Made by a program: the position numbers and the translations under genes
Source: Erythrobacter donghaensis
GTDB taxonomy: Bacteria > Pseudomonadota > Alphaproteobacteria > Sphingomonadales > Sphingomonadaceae
DNA: 26,424 nucleotides
Reading direction: 5' to 3'
Assembly (NCBI RefSeq): GCF_001557325.1
Contig: NZ_LSJS01000217.1
Span: 1 to 26,424 of the forward strand
Notes under the pieces: model-generated
Database searches by the model: none
Told to the model about the DNA's origin: nothing
What the model saw: the letters and a program-made list of their open reading frames with translations, nothing else
Shown here: positions 7,383 to 15,729 of the stretch, piece after piece
Layout of the letters: every line of letters starts with the position of its first letter
Numbering within the stretch: the first letter of the stretch is position 1

Positions 7383-8120
7383 ATGCCCTCATCCGCCAAA
7401 ACCGCAGTACTCTACCGCATGGTCATGCCAAATCACACCTGCCCTTATGGCCTGAAATCCAAACATCTCCTCGAAACGCGCGGCTACAAGGTCGATGATC
7501 GGCACCTCACCACGCGCGAACAGACTGATGCGTTCAAGGCTGAACACGGCGTTGCAACCACCCCTCACACCTTCATCGATGACGAGCGCATTGGAGGGCA
7601 TGATGACCTGCGGCGATTCTTCGGGATCAAGGTCCCTGATCCTGGTGCAACCAGCTATCGCCCAATCATCGCGCTCTTCGCCATGACCGCAGCGATGGCG
7701 ATGGCCGCCGGCATCGCAGTCGATGGAACGGCCCTGAGCATTCGCGTCGCGGAGTGGTTTATTGCTTTCAGCATGTGCGTGCTGGCGCTGCTCAAGCTCC
7801 AGAATGTCGACAAGTTTGCGACCATGTTCCTCAATTACGACCTTCTGGCAAAGCGCTGGGTGCCTTATGCGACCCTCTATCCCTTCGCCGAGGGCCTGGC
7901 CGGTGTGCTGATGATCTCGGGCCAGCTGCATTGGCTTTCGATACCGGTGGCGCTGTTTATCGGCACCGTCGGTGCGGTGTCTGTGTTCAAGGCGGTCTAC
8001 GTTGAGCGGCGCGAACTCAAATGCGCTTGCGTGGGCGGTGACAGCAATGTGCCGCTCGGTTTCGTTTCGCTGACCGAAAACCTGATGATGATCGGCATGG
8101 CTGCTTGGATGCTAATCTGA
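7383..8120 (+). CDS. Glutaredoxin-MauE/DoxX-like fusion membrane protein
   Basis: This 245-residue protein has two parts. Residues 1-85 form a thioredoxin-fold glutaredoxin domain with a single Cys in Thr-Cys-Pro-Tyr-Gly (Cys20), a Thr-Thr-Pro cis-proline loop (59-61) and a Gly-Gly-His-Asp-Asp-Leu block (71-76). Residues about 93-245 form a MauE/DoxX-like membrane domain with four hydrophobic segments and a Lys-Cys-Ala-Cys-Val-Gly-Gly motif (Cys214, Cys216). A redox or metal-thiol relay across the inner membrane is plausible, but its substrate is unknown. An AAAGGA site lies 8 bases before the ATG. An in-frame ATG at 7347 is rejected because it lies in the -10 element. The operator upstream puts it under the divergent MerR-like regulator. 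Confidence 0.85.
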   Translation: MPSSAKTAVLYRMVMPNHTCPYGLKSKHLLETRGYKVDDRHLTTREQTDAFKAEHGVATTPHTFIDDERIGGHDDLRRFFGIKVPDPGATSYRPIIALFAMTAAMAMAAGIAVDGTALSIRVAEWFIAFSMCVLALLKLQNVDKFATMFLNYDLLAKRWVPYATLYPFAEGLAGVLMISGQLHWLSIPVALFIGTVGAVSVFKAVYVERRELKCACVGGDSNVPLGFVSLTENLMMIGMAAWMLI

Positions 8121-8625
8121 AAAGGAGAGCGCACTCTGCCAGCGGACTTTTCAATTCGCCGCAAAGGGGTGATCGTCTGATGTCGAAGAAACGCGCCTAA
8201 TGCTGTCGGTAAGTCTTCAGGGTTTATGGGGTGCTTGCCGATAGTAGCGTGTGCCTCACAGCGGACAGAAACGCGATGCTGGCGGCGCTTGGCTTCTTCC
8301 CACTGCCTTGACACCTTCAAGCTTCAGCCGCTGCACGATCCTCGAGGATGTGCGCCCATAGCCCGACGCTGACGAAAGATTTGGCCGCCGAGCCACTGGA
8401 GCTGGCTTATATCATATGTCGTTTTCGGGGTCGGCTTAGGAGGCCAAGACACCTTCGCGGCGGTGGTCGCCCGATCGACTGTTTGGGTAGTTGGTGAGCC
8501 TCTCTTTAGCATGCGCTCACCTTCGGATCGCGATGGCCTCCACCGCCTGGTGCCAAGCGGAGAAGGAACCATGCACTACTGCGGCGGTTATTAGATTAAG
8601 CTGTTCAAAAAGCGGGAGATCAGCT
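8121..8625. other. Gene-free stretch between the MauE and DUF305 genes
   Basis: I find no convincing gene here. Open frames on both strands are short and Arg/Ser-rich, and none has a good start with a ribosome binding site. There is no clear terminator hairpin with a T-run after the MauE stop. The scrambled coding potential suggests degraded sequence, perhaps an old insertion scar, but I cannot name a source. The promoter of the DUF305 operon should lie in its right half; I could not pick out a confident pair of elements. Confidence 0.4.
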
Positions 8626-9153
8626 TTGAGAAGGTCGAAGGAAAACGACGGAGACTCAGAACGCGACCCTTATCGGCGCTTCATGGCCATGATCGGCACC
8701 AGCACAGTCGTCATGTTCGGCCTGATGTACATTAATACCTATAATATCGACCATGTCTTCTGGAGTGAAACTCGCTTCTGGATGGCCTTCGTCATGGGTG
8801 CAGCCATGATGGTGATCATGCTTCTTTTCATGTGGAGCATGTACCCCAACCGGGCCAAGAACACGCTCATTCTTGGCGTCGCAGTGCTGGTCTTCTCGGT
8901 CGCTCTTTGGCTGGTGCGGAGTCAGACGACCGTGACCGACACCGAATACATGGCGGCGATGATCCCTCACCACTCGATCGCGATCATGACCAGCGAGCGC
9001 GCGCATATCCGCGATCCACGAGTGCGCAAACTCGCGCACGACATCATCCTCGCCCAGCGCCGCGAGATCGCACAAATGCGCTACCTGATCGCCGATATTG
9101 ATGAGAACGGTGTGAGGGTGACCGAGCGCCTTCCGAAGGAAACACAGCCATGA
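8626..9153 (+). CDS. DUF305-domain membrane protein
   Basis: This 175-residue protein is placed from a TTG at 8626. A GGGAG site sits 7 bases before it, and homologues as I recall them begin a short hydrophilic tail before the Tyr-Arg-Arg-Phe sequence, as this one does. Three membrane segments follow (about residues 20-40, 52-72 and 82-97). A periplasmic DUF305 helix pair comes next, with the diagnostic Met-Ile-Pro-His-His-Ser-Ile-Ala-Ile-Met block and a later Arg-Arg-Glu-Ile-Ala-Gln-Met. DUF305 proteins are ferritin-like and common in copper-resistance loci; a role in periplasmic metal handling is likely but not proven. An in-frame GTG at 8491 would add a tail with no family support. The stop overlaps the next start (ATGA). 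Confidence 0.82.
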   Translation: MRRSKENDGDSERDPYRRFMAMIGTSTVVMFGLMYINTYNIDHVFWSETRFWMAFVMGAAMMVIMLLFMWSMYPNRAKNTLILGVAVLVFSVALWLVRSQTTVTDTEYMAAMIPHHSIAIMTSERAHIRDPRVRKLAHDIILAQRREIAQMRYLIADIDENGVRVTERLPKETQP

Positions 9154-9647
9154 GGGAACTTATCGCTTTTTCTTTCATGGCCGTCCTGACGCTGTCCGGC
9201 TGCAACCGAAACGACGCGATCGGCAACGATCGGGAGGCGCAGCTCGAACCGGCGCCGACCCCCGCGCCAGTGATGGCCCCGCAAGCGGCGCTTGCCAGGG
9301 TTTCGGGTGCGCTGATCAAGCCAGAGACGATGTCGGAAGCCGATCTGGCAGTCATCGGCGGGCTGGAGGGTCGTTGTGCGGTCCGGCTGACTGAGGTCGC
9401 GTTTCCGTCCTTCGTATTTACCCGCGGTGGTGAAGGCACCATCAAGCTCAACGGCAAACTGGTTCCGCTTCCTGCAGAAGGCGAAGGCCGATTTGCGGGC
9501 GGTAGCCTCAGCGTCACTCTTCGCCCCCGCGATGAGAGCGGAGACGCCGGGCTCCAGGGAATGGATATGATCGTCCTTTTGCCCGGCGAAGAGGACGAAC
9601 TGGGCTACGCGGGCTTTGTCGAATGCAAAGAGGTTAGATCGTCATGA
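9150..9647 (+). CDS. Putative lipoprotein of unknown function
   Basis: This 165-residue protein begins with a lipoprotein signal: hydrophobic residues 4-16 and a Leu-Ser-Gly-Cys lipobox, with Cys18 as the lipidated residue. A Pro/Ala linker (about 32-44) leads to a small domain containing Glu-Gly-Arg-Cys-Ala-Val-Arg and a C-terminal Gly-Phe-Val-Glu-Cys pattern. Those two Cys could form a disulfide. I do not recognise the domain. It overlaps the DUF305 gene before it and the cytochrome gene after it by ATGA, so the three proteins are probably made together and act at the same place in the envelope. Confidence 0.8.
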   Translation: MRELIAFSFMAVLTLSGCNRNDAIGNDREAQLEPAPTPAPVMAPQAALARVSGALIKPETMSEADLAVIGGLEGRCAVRLTEVAFPSFVFTRGGEGTIKLNGKLVPLPAEGEGRFAGGSLSVTLRPRDESGDAGLQGMDMIVLLPGEEDELGYAGFVECKEVRSS

Positions 9648-10168
9648 AACCTGCCGCGAAAGCTGCGGTGTTAAGTTCGCTCGGAGTGATCGTTCTCCTG
9701 GCCGGTTCTGCGCTACTGACGGTGTTTACCGGGGGCTACAATGTCGCAGCGACACAGCGTCATAATCCGGTCGTTGGCTGGGCGCTCGACACCACGATGC
9801 ATAACTCCGTAGAACGTCGCGCAGGTGACATCGCTACGCCACCGGAGTTCACCCGAGCAATGATCGAATCCGGTGCCAGCGAATACAAAGAATACTGCGC
9901 ACATTGTCACGGCGGCGTCGGCAAAGGTCGGGCCGATTGGGTGGCGGGCATGCGTCCTCACCCGCCTGCGCTGGCCCGGACCGCGAACCAATGGAGCGAG
10001 CGGGAAGTATTCTGGATGGTAAAGCACGGCATCAAAATGAGCGGAATGCCTGCTTTTGGACCGAATCACGATGATCAAACGCTGTGGAACATTACTGCCT
10101 TCGTCAAGGCCATGCCCAATATGACAGCAGAAGAGTACGACAGCTTCGAGGGTGGGTATGAGCATTAG
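9644..10168 (+). CDS. Membrane-anchored c-type cytochrome
   Basis: This 174-residue protein has an uncleaved N-terminal anchor (about residues 7-30) and one class I cytochrome c domain. The haem motif Cys-Ala-His-Cys-His is at about 87-91, and the likely axial Met lies in Lys-Met-Ser-Gly-Met-Pro-Ala-Phe-Gly-Pro near 128-137. One haem site only. It should face the periplasm and could pass electrons to or from a redox-active partner encoded beside it. It is the last gene of the DUF305-lipoprotein-cytochrome operon. A short inverted repeat (CACTGA-N3-TCAGTG, 10187-10201) follows the stop but lacks a T-run. Confidence 0.9.
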   Translation: MKPAAKAAVLSSLGVIVLLAGSALLTVFTGGYNVAATQRHNPVVGWALDTTMHNSVERRAGDIATPPEFTRAMIESGASEYKEYCAHCHGGVGKGRADWVAGMRPHPPALARTANQWSEREVFWMVKHGIKMSGMPAFGPNHDDQTLWNITAFVKAMPNMTAEEYDSFEGGYEH

Positions 10169-10495
10169 AAGAGCGGCTGTAGCTTGCACTGACTTTCAGT
10201 GTCTGGTCATCGTTGATTAGTTACGAATAACGACGACCGTAATTCAAGGACAAACAAGCCTTCCTTTGAGGCGGCGTCGCTCATATCAATCGGAAGATTG
10301 GCTGTAACTGTCCTTAAGCCCGCGACAATATCGTTGAAGATCTGCAAGAAGGTCTGTAAGATACTGTTCATTAGCTCTGCTGACGGTAAGTGATCGTGCA
10401 GTTTCTCTTCGACTTGGCTGTTGCGGTGGTGGCCTCACGCTGAGGGCGCTGTGTTGCGCCTTGGCTTTCCGGACCGCCAAAATCTTCGTCGCCGC
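10169..10495. other. Convergent intergenic region, no confident gene
   Basis: The stretch lies between the stop of the cytochrome gene (plus) and the stop of the CDF-like gene (minus). A minus-strand frame at 10286-10480 could encode 64 residues with a soluble helical C-terminal half (Glu-Gln-Tyr-Leu-Thr-Asp-Leu-Leu-Ala-Asp-Leu), but its N-terminal half is Arg/Pro-rich and unconvincing. The left part is less GC-rich than the flanks. No repeat or strong terminator stands out beyond the weak hairpin at 10187-10201. Confidence 0.4.
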
Positions 10496-11134
10496 TTACA
10501 TTCTAAACTGATCACCCTTCTCATGTTCGGTGCCATCCTCATCATGGACGTCCATGTGGGCATCCCGCAGGATGTCGATGCCACCGTAGAGCGCAATCCC
10601 AGCCACAGCGATGCCGACAACAAGATCGGGCCAATTCGCCCCGGTCACCATCACTATAATAGCAGCAATGATGATGCCGCCATTCGAAATGAAATCGTTG
10701 AAGCTGAAAGTCGTCGCCGCGCGCAGGTTGACATCCTTGTCGCTCATCTTCTGAAGCATCCTAAGGCAGATCAGGTTCACGACGGCCGCCACCGCTGCCA
10801 TTGCCATCATCATGATACCCGCTGGCTCTGACCCTTCGACAAAGCGCCGGATGGCATCGGCGATGACGCCGCCTGCAAAAACGAGCAGCATGATACCGGA
10901 AAAGCGTGCCGCGCCGCGCTTCCATACGCGGGAACGGGACAGGGCCAGCAGGCTCAGCGCATAGACCACCGCGTCCGATGAATTATCCAGCCCGTTAGCG
11001 AGCAGCGCGTTGGAATCGCCCGCGATGCCGGTAATGAAGAAGCCGACAGCGATGGCGACGTTAAGCCACAGCACAATCCACAGGGTGCGCCGCTTTTCGG
11101 CTGTGTCGAGCTTCAGTTCACCTTCGCCGCTCAT
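10496..11134 (-). CDS. Small CDF-like cation transporter
   Basis: This 212-residue protein has five or six membrane segments and the cation diffusion facilitator fold, but little of the usual C-terminal cytoplasmic domain. The second membrane segment carries a metal-site Asp-Asn-Ser-Ser-Asp (DxxxD). The fifth has Asn-Asp-Phe-Ile-Ser-Asn, so an Asn replaces the second acidic ligand seen in typical HxxxD or DxxxD sites. The tail has several His and Asp residues (Asp-Ala-His-Met-Asp-Val-His-Asp). It probably exports a divalent cation such as Zn, Co or Cd from the cytoplasm. The frame opens at a TTG at 11158, but the ATG at 11134 has AAGGAG 8 bases upstream. It lies 110 bases after czcA on the same strand, beyond a hairpin. 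Confidence 0.85.
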   Translation of the reverse strand: MSGEGELKLDTAEKRRTLWIVLWLNVAIAVGFFITGIAGDSNALLANGLDNSSDAVVYALSLLALSRSRVWKRGAARFSGIMLLVFAGGVIADAIRRFVEGSEPAGIMMMAMAAVAAVVNLICLRMLQKMSDKDVNLRAATTFSFNDFISNGGIIIAAIIVMVTGANWPDLVVGIAVAGIALYGGIDILRDAHMDVHDEDGTEHEKGDQFRM

Positions 11135-11184
11135 CTCAATCTCTCCTTTGTCCCCCAACTTTCCTGATCAGACCAGACGCGATG

Positions 11185-11235
11185 GCCGCCAGCGCGATGG
11201 AATCGTGGTTTACCATTCCACATCGCGCTGGCGCC
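11185..11235 (-). other. Inverted repeat between czcA and the CDF-like gene
   Basis: The left arm at 11188-11203 and right arm at 11215-11232 pair over 16 bases with a two-base bulge (core GCCAGCGCGATG), around an 11-base loop. No T-run follows, so it is not a standard intrinsic terminator. It could lower expression of the distal CDF gene or protect the czcCBA mRNA end. Confidence 0.5.
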
Positions 11236-11244
11236 GGACTTCAC

Positions 11245-14200
11245 CTAGGTAACCTCACCGAGTTCGCCCTGTTCCTCTTCGGTGGCATTGCGGCGCAAGC
11301 GTTCGCGCCACTTTTGCCTCCAGCTGCGCTTGTCGTCAGAATCGCCCAGCACAAGTTTGGCGATCGCCGGCAGAACGAAAAGGGTGAGGATGGTCGCGGT
11401 GATGAGGCCGCCGATGACCACGGTCGCCAGCGGCCGCTGCACTTCGGCCCCGGTCCCGGTCGCGATCGCCATCGGCACGAAGCCAAGCGATGCCACCAGC
11501 GCAGTCATCAGCACCGGACGGATGCGCGCCAGCGCACCGTCAATGATCGCTTCCTCAAGTGCCATGCCCTTATCGAGGCGCTGTCGGATGGCCGTCATCA
11601 TCACCAGTCCGTTGAGCACCGCCACGCCGGAAAGGGCGATGAAGCCCACCGCCGCCGAAACCGAGAAGGGCAGCCCCCGCAAGGCCAGAGCAAAGACCCC
11701 GCCTGCCAGAGCCATGGGAATGGCGCTGAACACCGCCAGAGCCGGAACCCATCCGCCGAGCGCCATGAACAGGAGCAGCAGCACCAAAGCGAAGCAGACC
11801 GGCACGACGATAGCGAGCCGCGCCTGCGCCGCTTGCAGGTTCTGATACTGGCCGCCCCATTCGATGAAAGAAGCAGGAGGCATGTCGACCTGCGCCGCCA
11901 CACCCTCCTGCGCTTCCTCGACGAAGGAGCCCAGATCGCGTTCGCGGACATTGGCCGATACAATCACGAGCCGACGCCCTTGTTCACGGCGCACTTCTGC
12001 CAGACCATCGACCACCCGGAAATCGGCGAGCGTGCGCAGGGGTATGGACACACCGTTTTCAAGCACGATCGGAAGCGCACCAAGCTGGTCGAAGTCGTCG
12101 CGGGTGGCAGCATCGAGGCGCACAACGACATCGAACCGCCGGTCCCCTTCGAACACCATGCCTGCGGGCCGACCGCCCAAAGCGATGGCCACCGATTTGG
12201 CCACCTCCTCTACTGTTAGCCCGTAGCGGGCTATTGTCGGTCGATCGAACGCAATGTCGAGCGTCGGGAAGCCCGTGACCTGCTGCACCTTCACGTCGGC
12301 GGCGCCCTCCACGTCGCGAAGGACTCCCGCAACTTCGCCCGCCGCATCGGTGAGCGCGGTGAGGTCATCGCCATAAAGCTTGACCGCCACATCACCGCGA
12401 ACGCCGGCGATCAGCTCGTTGAAACGCAGTTCGATCGGTTGGCTGAACTCGTAGAGATTGCCGACTAGACCGCCGAGCGCACTTTCCATTTCAGTAACGA
12501 GCGCATCCTTGGACAGACTGGGATCGGGCCACTCATCGCGTGGCTTCAGAATGACATAGGCGTCTGAAGCGTTAGGCGGCATCGGGTCGCTCGCCACCTC
12601 GGCTGTGCCTGTTCGTGAGAACACCAGCGCAACCTGAGGGAACTCGGCGAGGCGATCCTCCACCTGCCGTTGCATCACAAGCGATTGCTCAAGCGAGGTG
12701 GAGGGAATGCGCAGGGACTGCACCGCCAGGTCGCGCTCGTCGAGCTGCGGGGTGAACTCGCTGCCGAGGAAGGTGAACAGCACTGCCGCAAGCGCAAAGG
12801 CTCCGGCACCCGCTCCGATTACCGGCCAAGGCCGGGCAATCGCCTTGCGCAAGGCCGGACCATACCGCTCCTTTGCCCAGACAATCGGCTTCACTTCCTT
12901 CTCGGTCAGCTTCTTGTTGAGCAGCACCGCAATCATCGCCGGGACAAAGGTCAGCGACAGCACGAAGGCCGATGCCAGCGCCAGCATCATAGTGATGGCC
13001 ATCGGCGAGAACGTCTTGCCTTCGACTCCGGTGAAGGTGAGCAGCGGGGCAAAAACAAGGAAGATGATCGCTTGGCCGTAAACGGTCGGTTTGATCATTT
13101 CCTGTGCCGCGAGGCGGGTTTCGGTCAGGCGTTCCCCGAGCGTGAGCAAGCGCCCTTCATGATGCTGCCGTGCCGCCAAGCGTGCGACGCTGTTCTCGAC
13201 GATGATCACAGCGCCATCGACGATCAACCCGAAGTCCAATGCGCCAAGACTCATCAGATTGCCCGACACACCGAGCCGGTTCATCCCCACCGCTGCAAGC
13301 AGCATCGAGAACGGGATGACCAGCGCCGTGATAATCGCTGCCCGAATATTGCCAAGCAGCAGAAACAGCACCGCGATGACCAGCAAGGCCCCTTCGAGCA
13401 GGTTCTTCTCGACGGTTGCGATCGTGGCATCGACCAGAGACGAGCGGTTATAGACGATCTCGGCCACTACACCTTCGGGCAGCGATGCGCGCACCTCCTC
13501 AAGCCGAGTAGCGGCGTTCGCGGCCACGGTCCGGCTGTTCTCGCCTGCGCGCATCAGAACCGTGCCCACCACGGCCTCTTCGCCGTTGAGCGATGCCGCC
13601 CCGGTGCGCAGGTCGCCGCCGATGGCGACATCGGCCACATCGCCAATGCGGACGGGAACGCCCTCGCGGGTCGCCACCACGGCCTCCTTAATGGCCTCGA
13701 TCCCATCAAGCCGGGCATCCACCCGCACCAGCAACGCCTCCCCTGCGCGGTCGACGAAATTGGCCCCGGCCGCCAGATTGGCTGCTTCCAATGCCTGAAT
13801 CAGCGACTCGAAAGAAAGACCATAACCGGTAAGCCGCGCCGGATCGGGCTGCACCAGATACTGCTTTTCGAAGCCACCGATGGAATCGACTCCCGCAACG
13901 CCATCGATGGACCGCATGAGTGGAGCCACCACCCAATCCTGCACGGTGCGGAGATAGGCGGCCTTGGCCACCTCGCTGTCGAGCCGGTCGCCGCGCTCGG
14001 TAATGAAGCTGCCGTCGGGCTGCCAGCCCGTTCGCCCACCTGTTGCCGCACCCTTGCCTCCGGGATGCTCATATTCGATCGTATACATCAGCACTTCCCC
14101 AAGGCCGGTCGAGATCGGCCCCATGGTGGGTTCCGCGTCTTCGGGCAGCGATGCGCCGATCGGTGCAAGCCGCTCGTTCACTTGGCTGCGTGCGAAGTAG

Positions 14201-14580
14201 ATGTCGGTCCCTTCCTCGAATATCGCTGTCACCTGGCTGAAGCCGTTGCGCGAGATCGAGCGAGTCATTTCGAGCCCCTCGATCCCGGCAAGGCCGGTCT
14301 CGATCGGGAACGTCACCTGCGTTTCGACCTGCGAAGGCGAAAGTGCGGGCGCGCTGGTGTTGATCTGGACCTGCGTGTTGGTGATGTCGGGCACCGCATC
14401 GATCGGCAGGCGCACCAGATTGAATGCGCCATAGATCGCCGCAAGGATGGTAAGAACGATGATCCCCCAGCGAAACCGCACCGCAATGTCGAGAACCATG
14501 CCGATGACGCCGTGGCCTTCATCATTGCCGTGGTTCGGACTATCCTCGTGCGAGGGAGCTGCGGTGTGATCAATGCCCAT
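11245..14580 (-). CDS. czcA: CzcA-type heavy-metal RND efflux pump
   Basis: This 1111-residue inner-membrane RND pump of the heavy-metal efflux (HME) family has the expected length and two-half architecture: a first membrane helix at about 36-55, a large periplasmic loop, and a membrane bundle from about 390. The fourth-helix signature DFGLIVDGAVIIVEN (449-463) fits the HME1 pattern DFGx3DGAx3VEN, which marks Co/Zn/Cd pumps rather than Cu/Ag pumps. An N-terminal tail of about 24 residues has four His and several acidic residues and may bind metal. The start overlaps the end of czcB by 11 bases. Together with CzcB and CzcC it forms a proton-driven pump spanning both membranes. Confidence 0.96.
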   Translation of the reverse strand: MGIDHTAAPSHEDSPNHGNDEGHGVIGMVLDIAVRFRWGIIVLTILAAIYGAFNLVRLPIDAVPDITNTQVQINTSAPALSPSQVETQVTFPIETGLAGIEGLEMTRSISRNGFSQVTAIFEEGTDIYFARSQVNERLAPIGASLPEDAEPTMGPISTGLGEVLMYTIEYEHPGGKGAATGGRTGWQPDGSFITERGDRLDSEVAKAAYLRTVQDWVVAPLMRSIDGVAGVDSIGGFEKQYLVQPDPARLTGYGLSFESLIQALEAANLAAGANFVDRAGEALLVRVDARLDGIEAIKEAVVATREGVPVRIGDVADVAIGGDLRTGAASLNGEEAVVGTVLMRAGENSRTVAANAATRLEEVRASLPEGVVAEIVYNRSSLVDATIATVEKNLLEGALLVIAVLFLLLGNIRAAIITALVIPFSMLLAAVGMNRLGVSGNLMSLGALDFGLIVDGAVIIVENSVARLAARQHHEGRLLTLGERLTETRLAAQEMIKPTVYGQAIIFLVFAPLLTFTGVEGKTFSPMAITMMLALASAFVLSLTFVPAMIAVLLNKKLTEKEVKPIVWAKERYGPALRKAIARPWPVIGAGAGAFALAAVLFTFLGSEFTPQLDERDLAVQSLRIPSTSLEQSLVMQRQVEDRLAEFPQVALVFSRTGTAEVASDPMPPNASDAYVILKPRDEWPDPSLSKDALVTEMESALGGLVGNLYEFSQPIELRFNELIAGVRGDVAVKLYGDDLTALTDAAGEVAGVLRDVEGAADVKVQQVTGFPTLDIAFDRPTIARYGLTVEEVAKSVAIALGGRPAGMVFEGDRRFDVVVRLDAATRDDFDQLGALPIVLENGVSIPLRTLADFRVVDGLAEVRREQGRRLVIVSANVRERDLGSFVEEAQEGVAAQVDMPPASFIEWGGQYQNLQAAQARLAIVVPVCFALVLLLLFMALGGWVPALAVFSAIPMALAGGVFALALRGLPFSVSAAVGFIALSGVAVLNGLVMMTAIRQRLDKGMALEEAIIDGALARIRPVLMTALVASLGFVPMAIATGTGAEVQRPLATVVIGGLITATILTLFVLPAIAKLVLGDSDDKRSWRQKWRERLRRNATEEEQGELGEVT

Positions 14581-15718
14581 CTTCGGCTTCCTCCTTTTCG
14601 AGTTCAGCTTTCAGCAGGAAGGCGTTTTCAGTCGCGACGGCTTGTCCGGCGCTCAGACCGGAATGGATCGTCACCATTCCGCTCGAGCGGTTGCCTGTCT
14701 CCACCTCACGTGCCTGAAACCCGCGGCGGGTTCGAACAAATACGACGTCTTTGCCGTCAACCACCTGGACGGCATCTTCAGGAACAGCGATGCTGCTTTG
14801 GTCCATTTCGCCGGAGGGACGGATGCGGGCCTGCAGGAAAGATCCGGGTTGGAGGCCGGAGACGCTTCCCGGAAGATTGAGAATGGCAGTTGCGCTGCGG
14901 CTTTCAGGGTCGAGCGACGGTGTCACCGAGCGCACGCGCGCTCCGATTTCCCGTCCATCGCCGACAATGAGAGCAGCTTCATCGCCGGGCTTGATCCGGA
15001 CAGCATCGGCAGATGGCAAAGCGACCTCGATCTGCAAACCATCGGGATTGATGACCTGAAACAGTTCCTCACCGGCATCCACATATGAACCAAGCACGAT
15101 GGGCGCAGTTGTCACACGGCCAGATATGGGGCTGGTAACAGCCAGTGAGCGGCCATCCCCGCTTACCCCCGCTGCCGAGACAGCGGCCTGTGCACGGGAC
15201 AGTTCGGAACGGGCGACATCAAGATCGGCCCTGGCAGCTTCAAGATCCTGTCTCGCCGTGACGTTCCCCTCGAATAAGCGTCGCTCACGGTCATAGGCAG
15301 AAGAAAGCGCCGTCACCCGCGCGCGCGCTGCACTCAATTGCGAAGCGAGCGCAGCAGCATCAGCGCTTTCGATCCGGGCGACCGTCTCGCCCTGGCTGAC
15401 ATAGTCACCCAATGTCTTGCTGATACTGCGAACCACACCGGTAGCGCGTGCATCAATCCGTGCAGTGGCAGCGGGACTGGCCGCAACCGTCGCGGGAAAG
15501 ACCAGTTCAACGGCGGCGCCGGACTGCACAGTCTCTATTCTGATCTTGGCAGCGCGCAGTTGCTCATCACCGATCAGGACAAGACCTTCCGGCAAGGCGG
15601 ATTCGGCCGCCTCATCGTCTTGCTGGACAGCAGCCTCGTTCGCGGGCCAGATAAAATACAGCAACGCTGCGGCGGCGATTACAATCGCGGCGACAATCGC
15701 CAGCGTTCTGCGGTTCAT
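14570..15718 (-). CDS. czcB: CzcB-type periplasmic adaptor (membrane fusion protein)
   Basis: This 382-residue adaptor of the RND family has an N-terminal anchor (about residues 4-22), then lipoyl-like and coiled-coil parts. The long Ala/Arg/Glu-rich stretch at about 110-170 is the helical hairpin that meets the outer-membrane channel. Beta-barrel and membrane-proximal domains follow. The tail is acidic and ends in Gly-His. The ATG at 15718 follows a GAGGA site at about 7 bases. An ATG at 15733 overlapping the czcC stop is possible but lacks a site. It links CzcA to CzcC. Confidence 0.93.
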   Translation of the reverse strand: MNRRTLAIVAAIVIAAAALLYFIWPANEAAVQQDDEAAESALPEGLVLIGDEQLRAAKIRIETVQSGAAVELVFPATVAASPAATARIDARATGVVRSISKTLGDYVSQGETVARIESADAAALASQLSAARARVTALSSAYDRERRLFEGNVTARQDLEAARADLDVARSELSRAQAAVSAAGVSGDGRSLAVTSPISGRVTTAPIVLGSYVDAGEELFQVINPDGLQIEVALPSADAVRIKPGDEAALIVGDGREIGARVRSVTPSLDPESRSATAILNLPGSVSGLQPGSFLQARIRPSGEMDQSSIAVPEDAVQVVDGKDVVFVRTRRGFQAREVETGNRSSGMVTIHSGLSAGQAVATENAFLLKAELEKEEAEDGH

Positions 15719-15729
15719 GACAATATTCC

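Noticed and set aside
8121..8625. Possible insertion-sequence remnant
   Set aside because: I could find neither terminal inverted repeats nor any transposase-like residues that I could name.
10286..10480. Possible 64-residue minus-strand gene
   Set aside because: No ribosome binding site could be defined and the N-terminal half is Arg/Pro-rich. It is noted within the intergenic entry only.
11182..12219. A 345-codon plus-strand frame at the 3' end of czcA
   Set aside because: Low-complexity His/Arg/Gln-rich translation opposite czcA and no family resemblance.
11245..14580. Assigning the RND pump as CusA (Cu/Ag) because copper genes are nearby
   Set aside because: The DFGx3DGAx3VEN signature is of the Co/Zn/Cd class, and the CzcI-like gene and CDF transporter agree with that.
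12670..14880. A 736-codon open frame on the plus strand
   Set aside because: It is antisense to czcA, rich in His, Arg and Gln without domain structure, and is a GC-rich shadow of the real gene.
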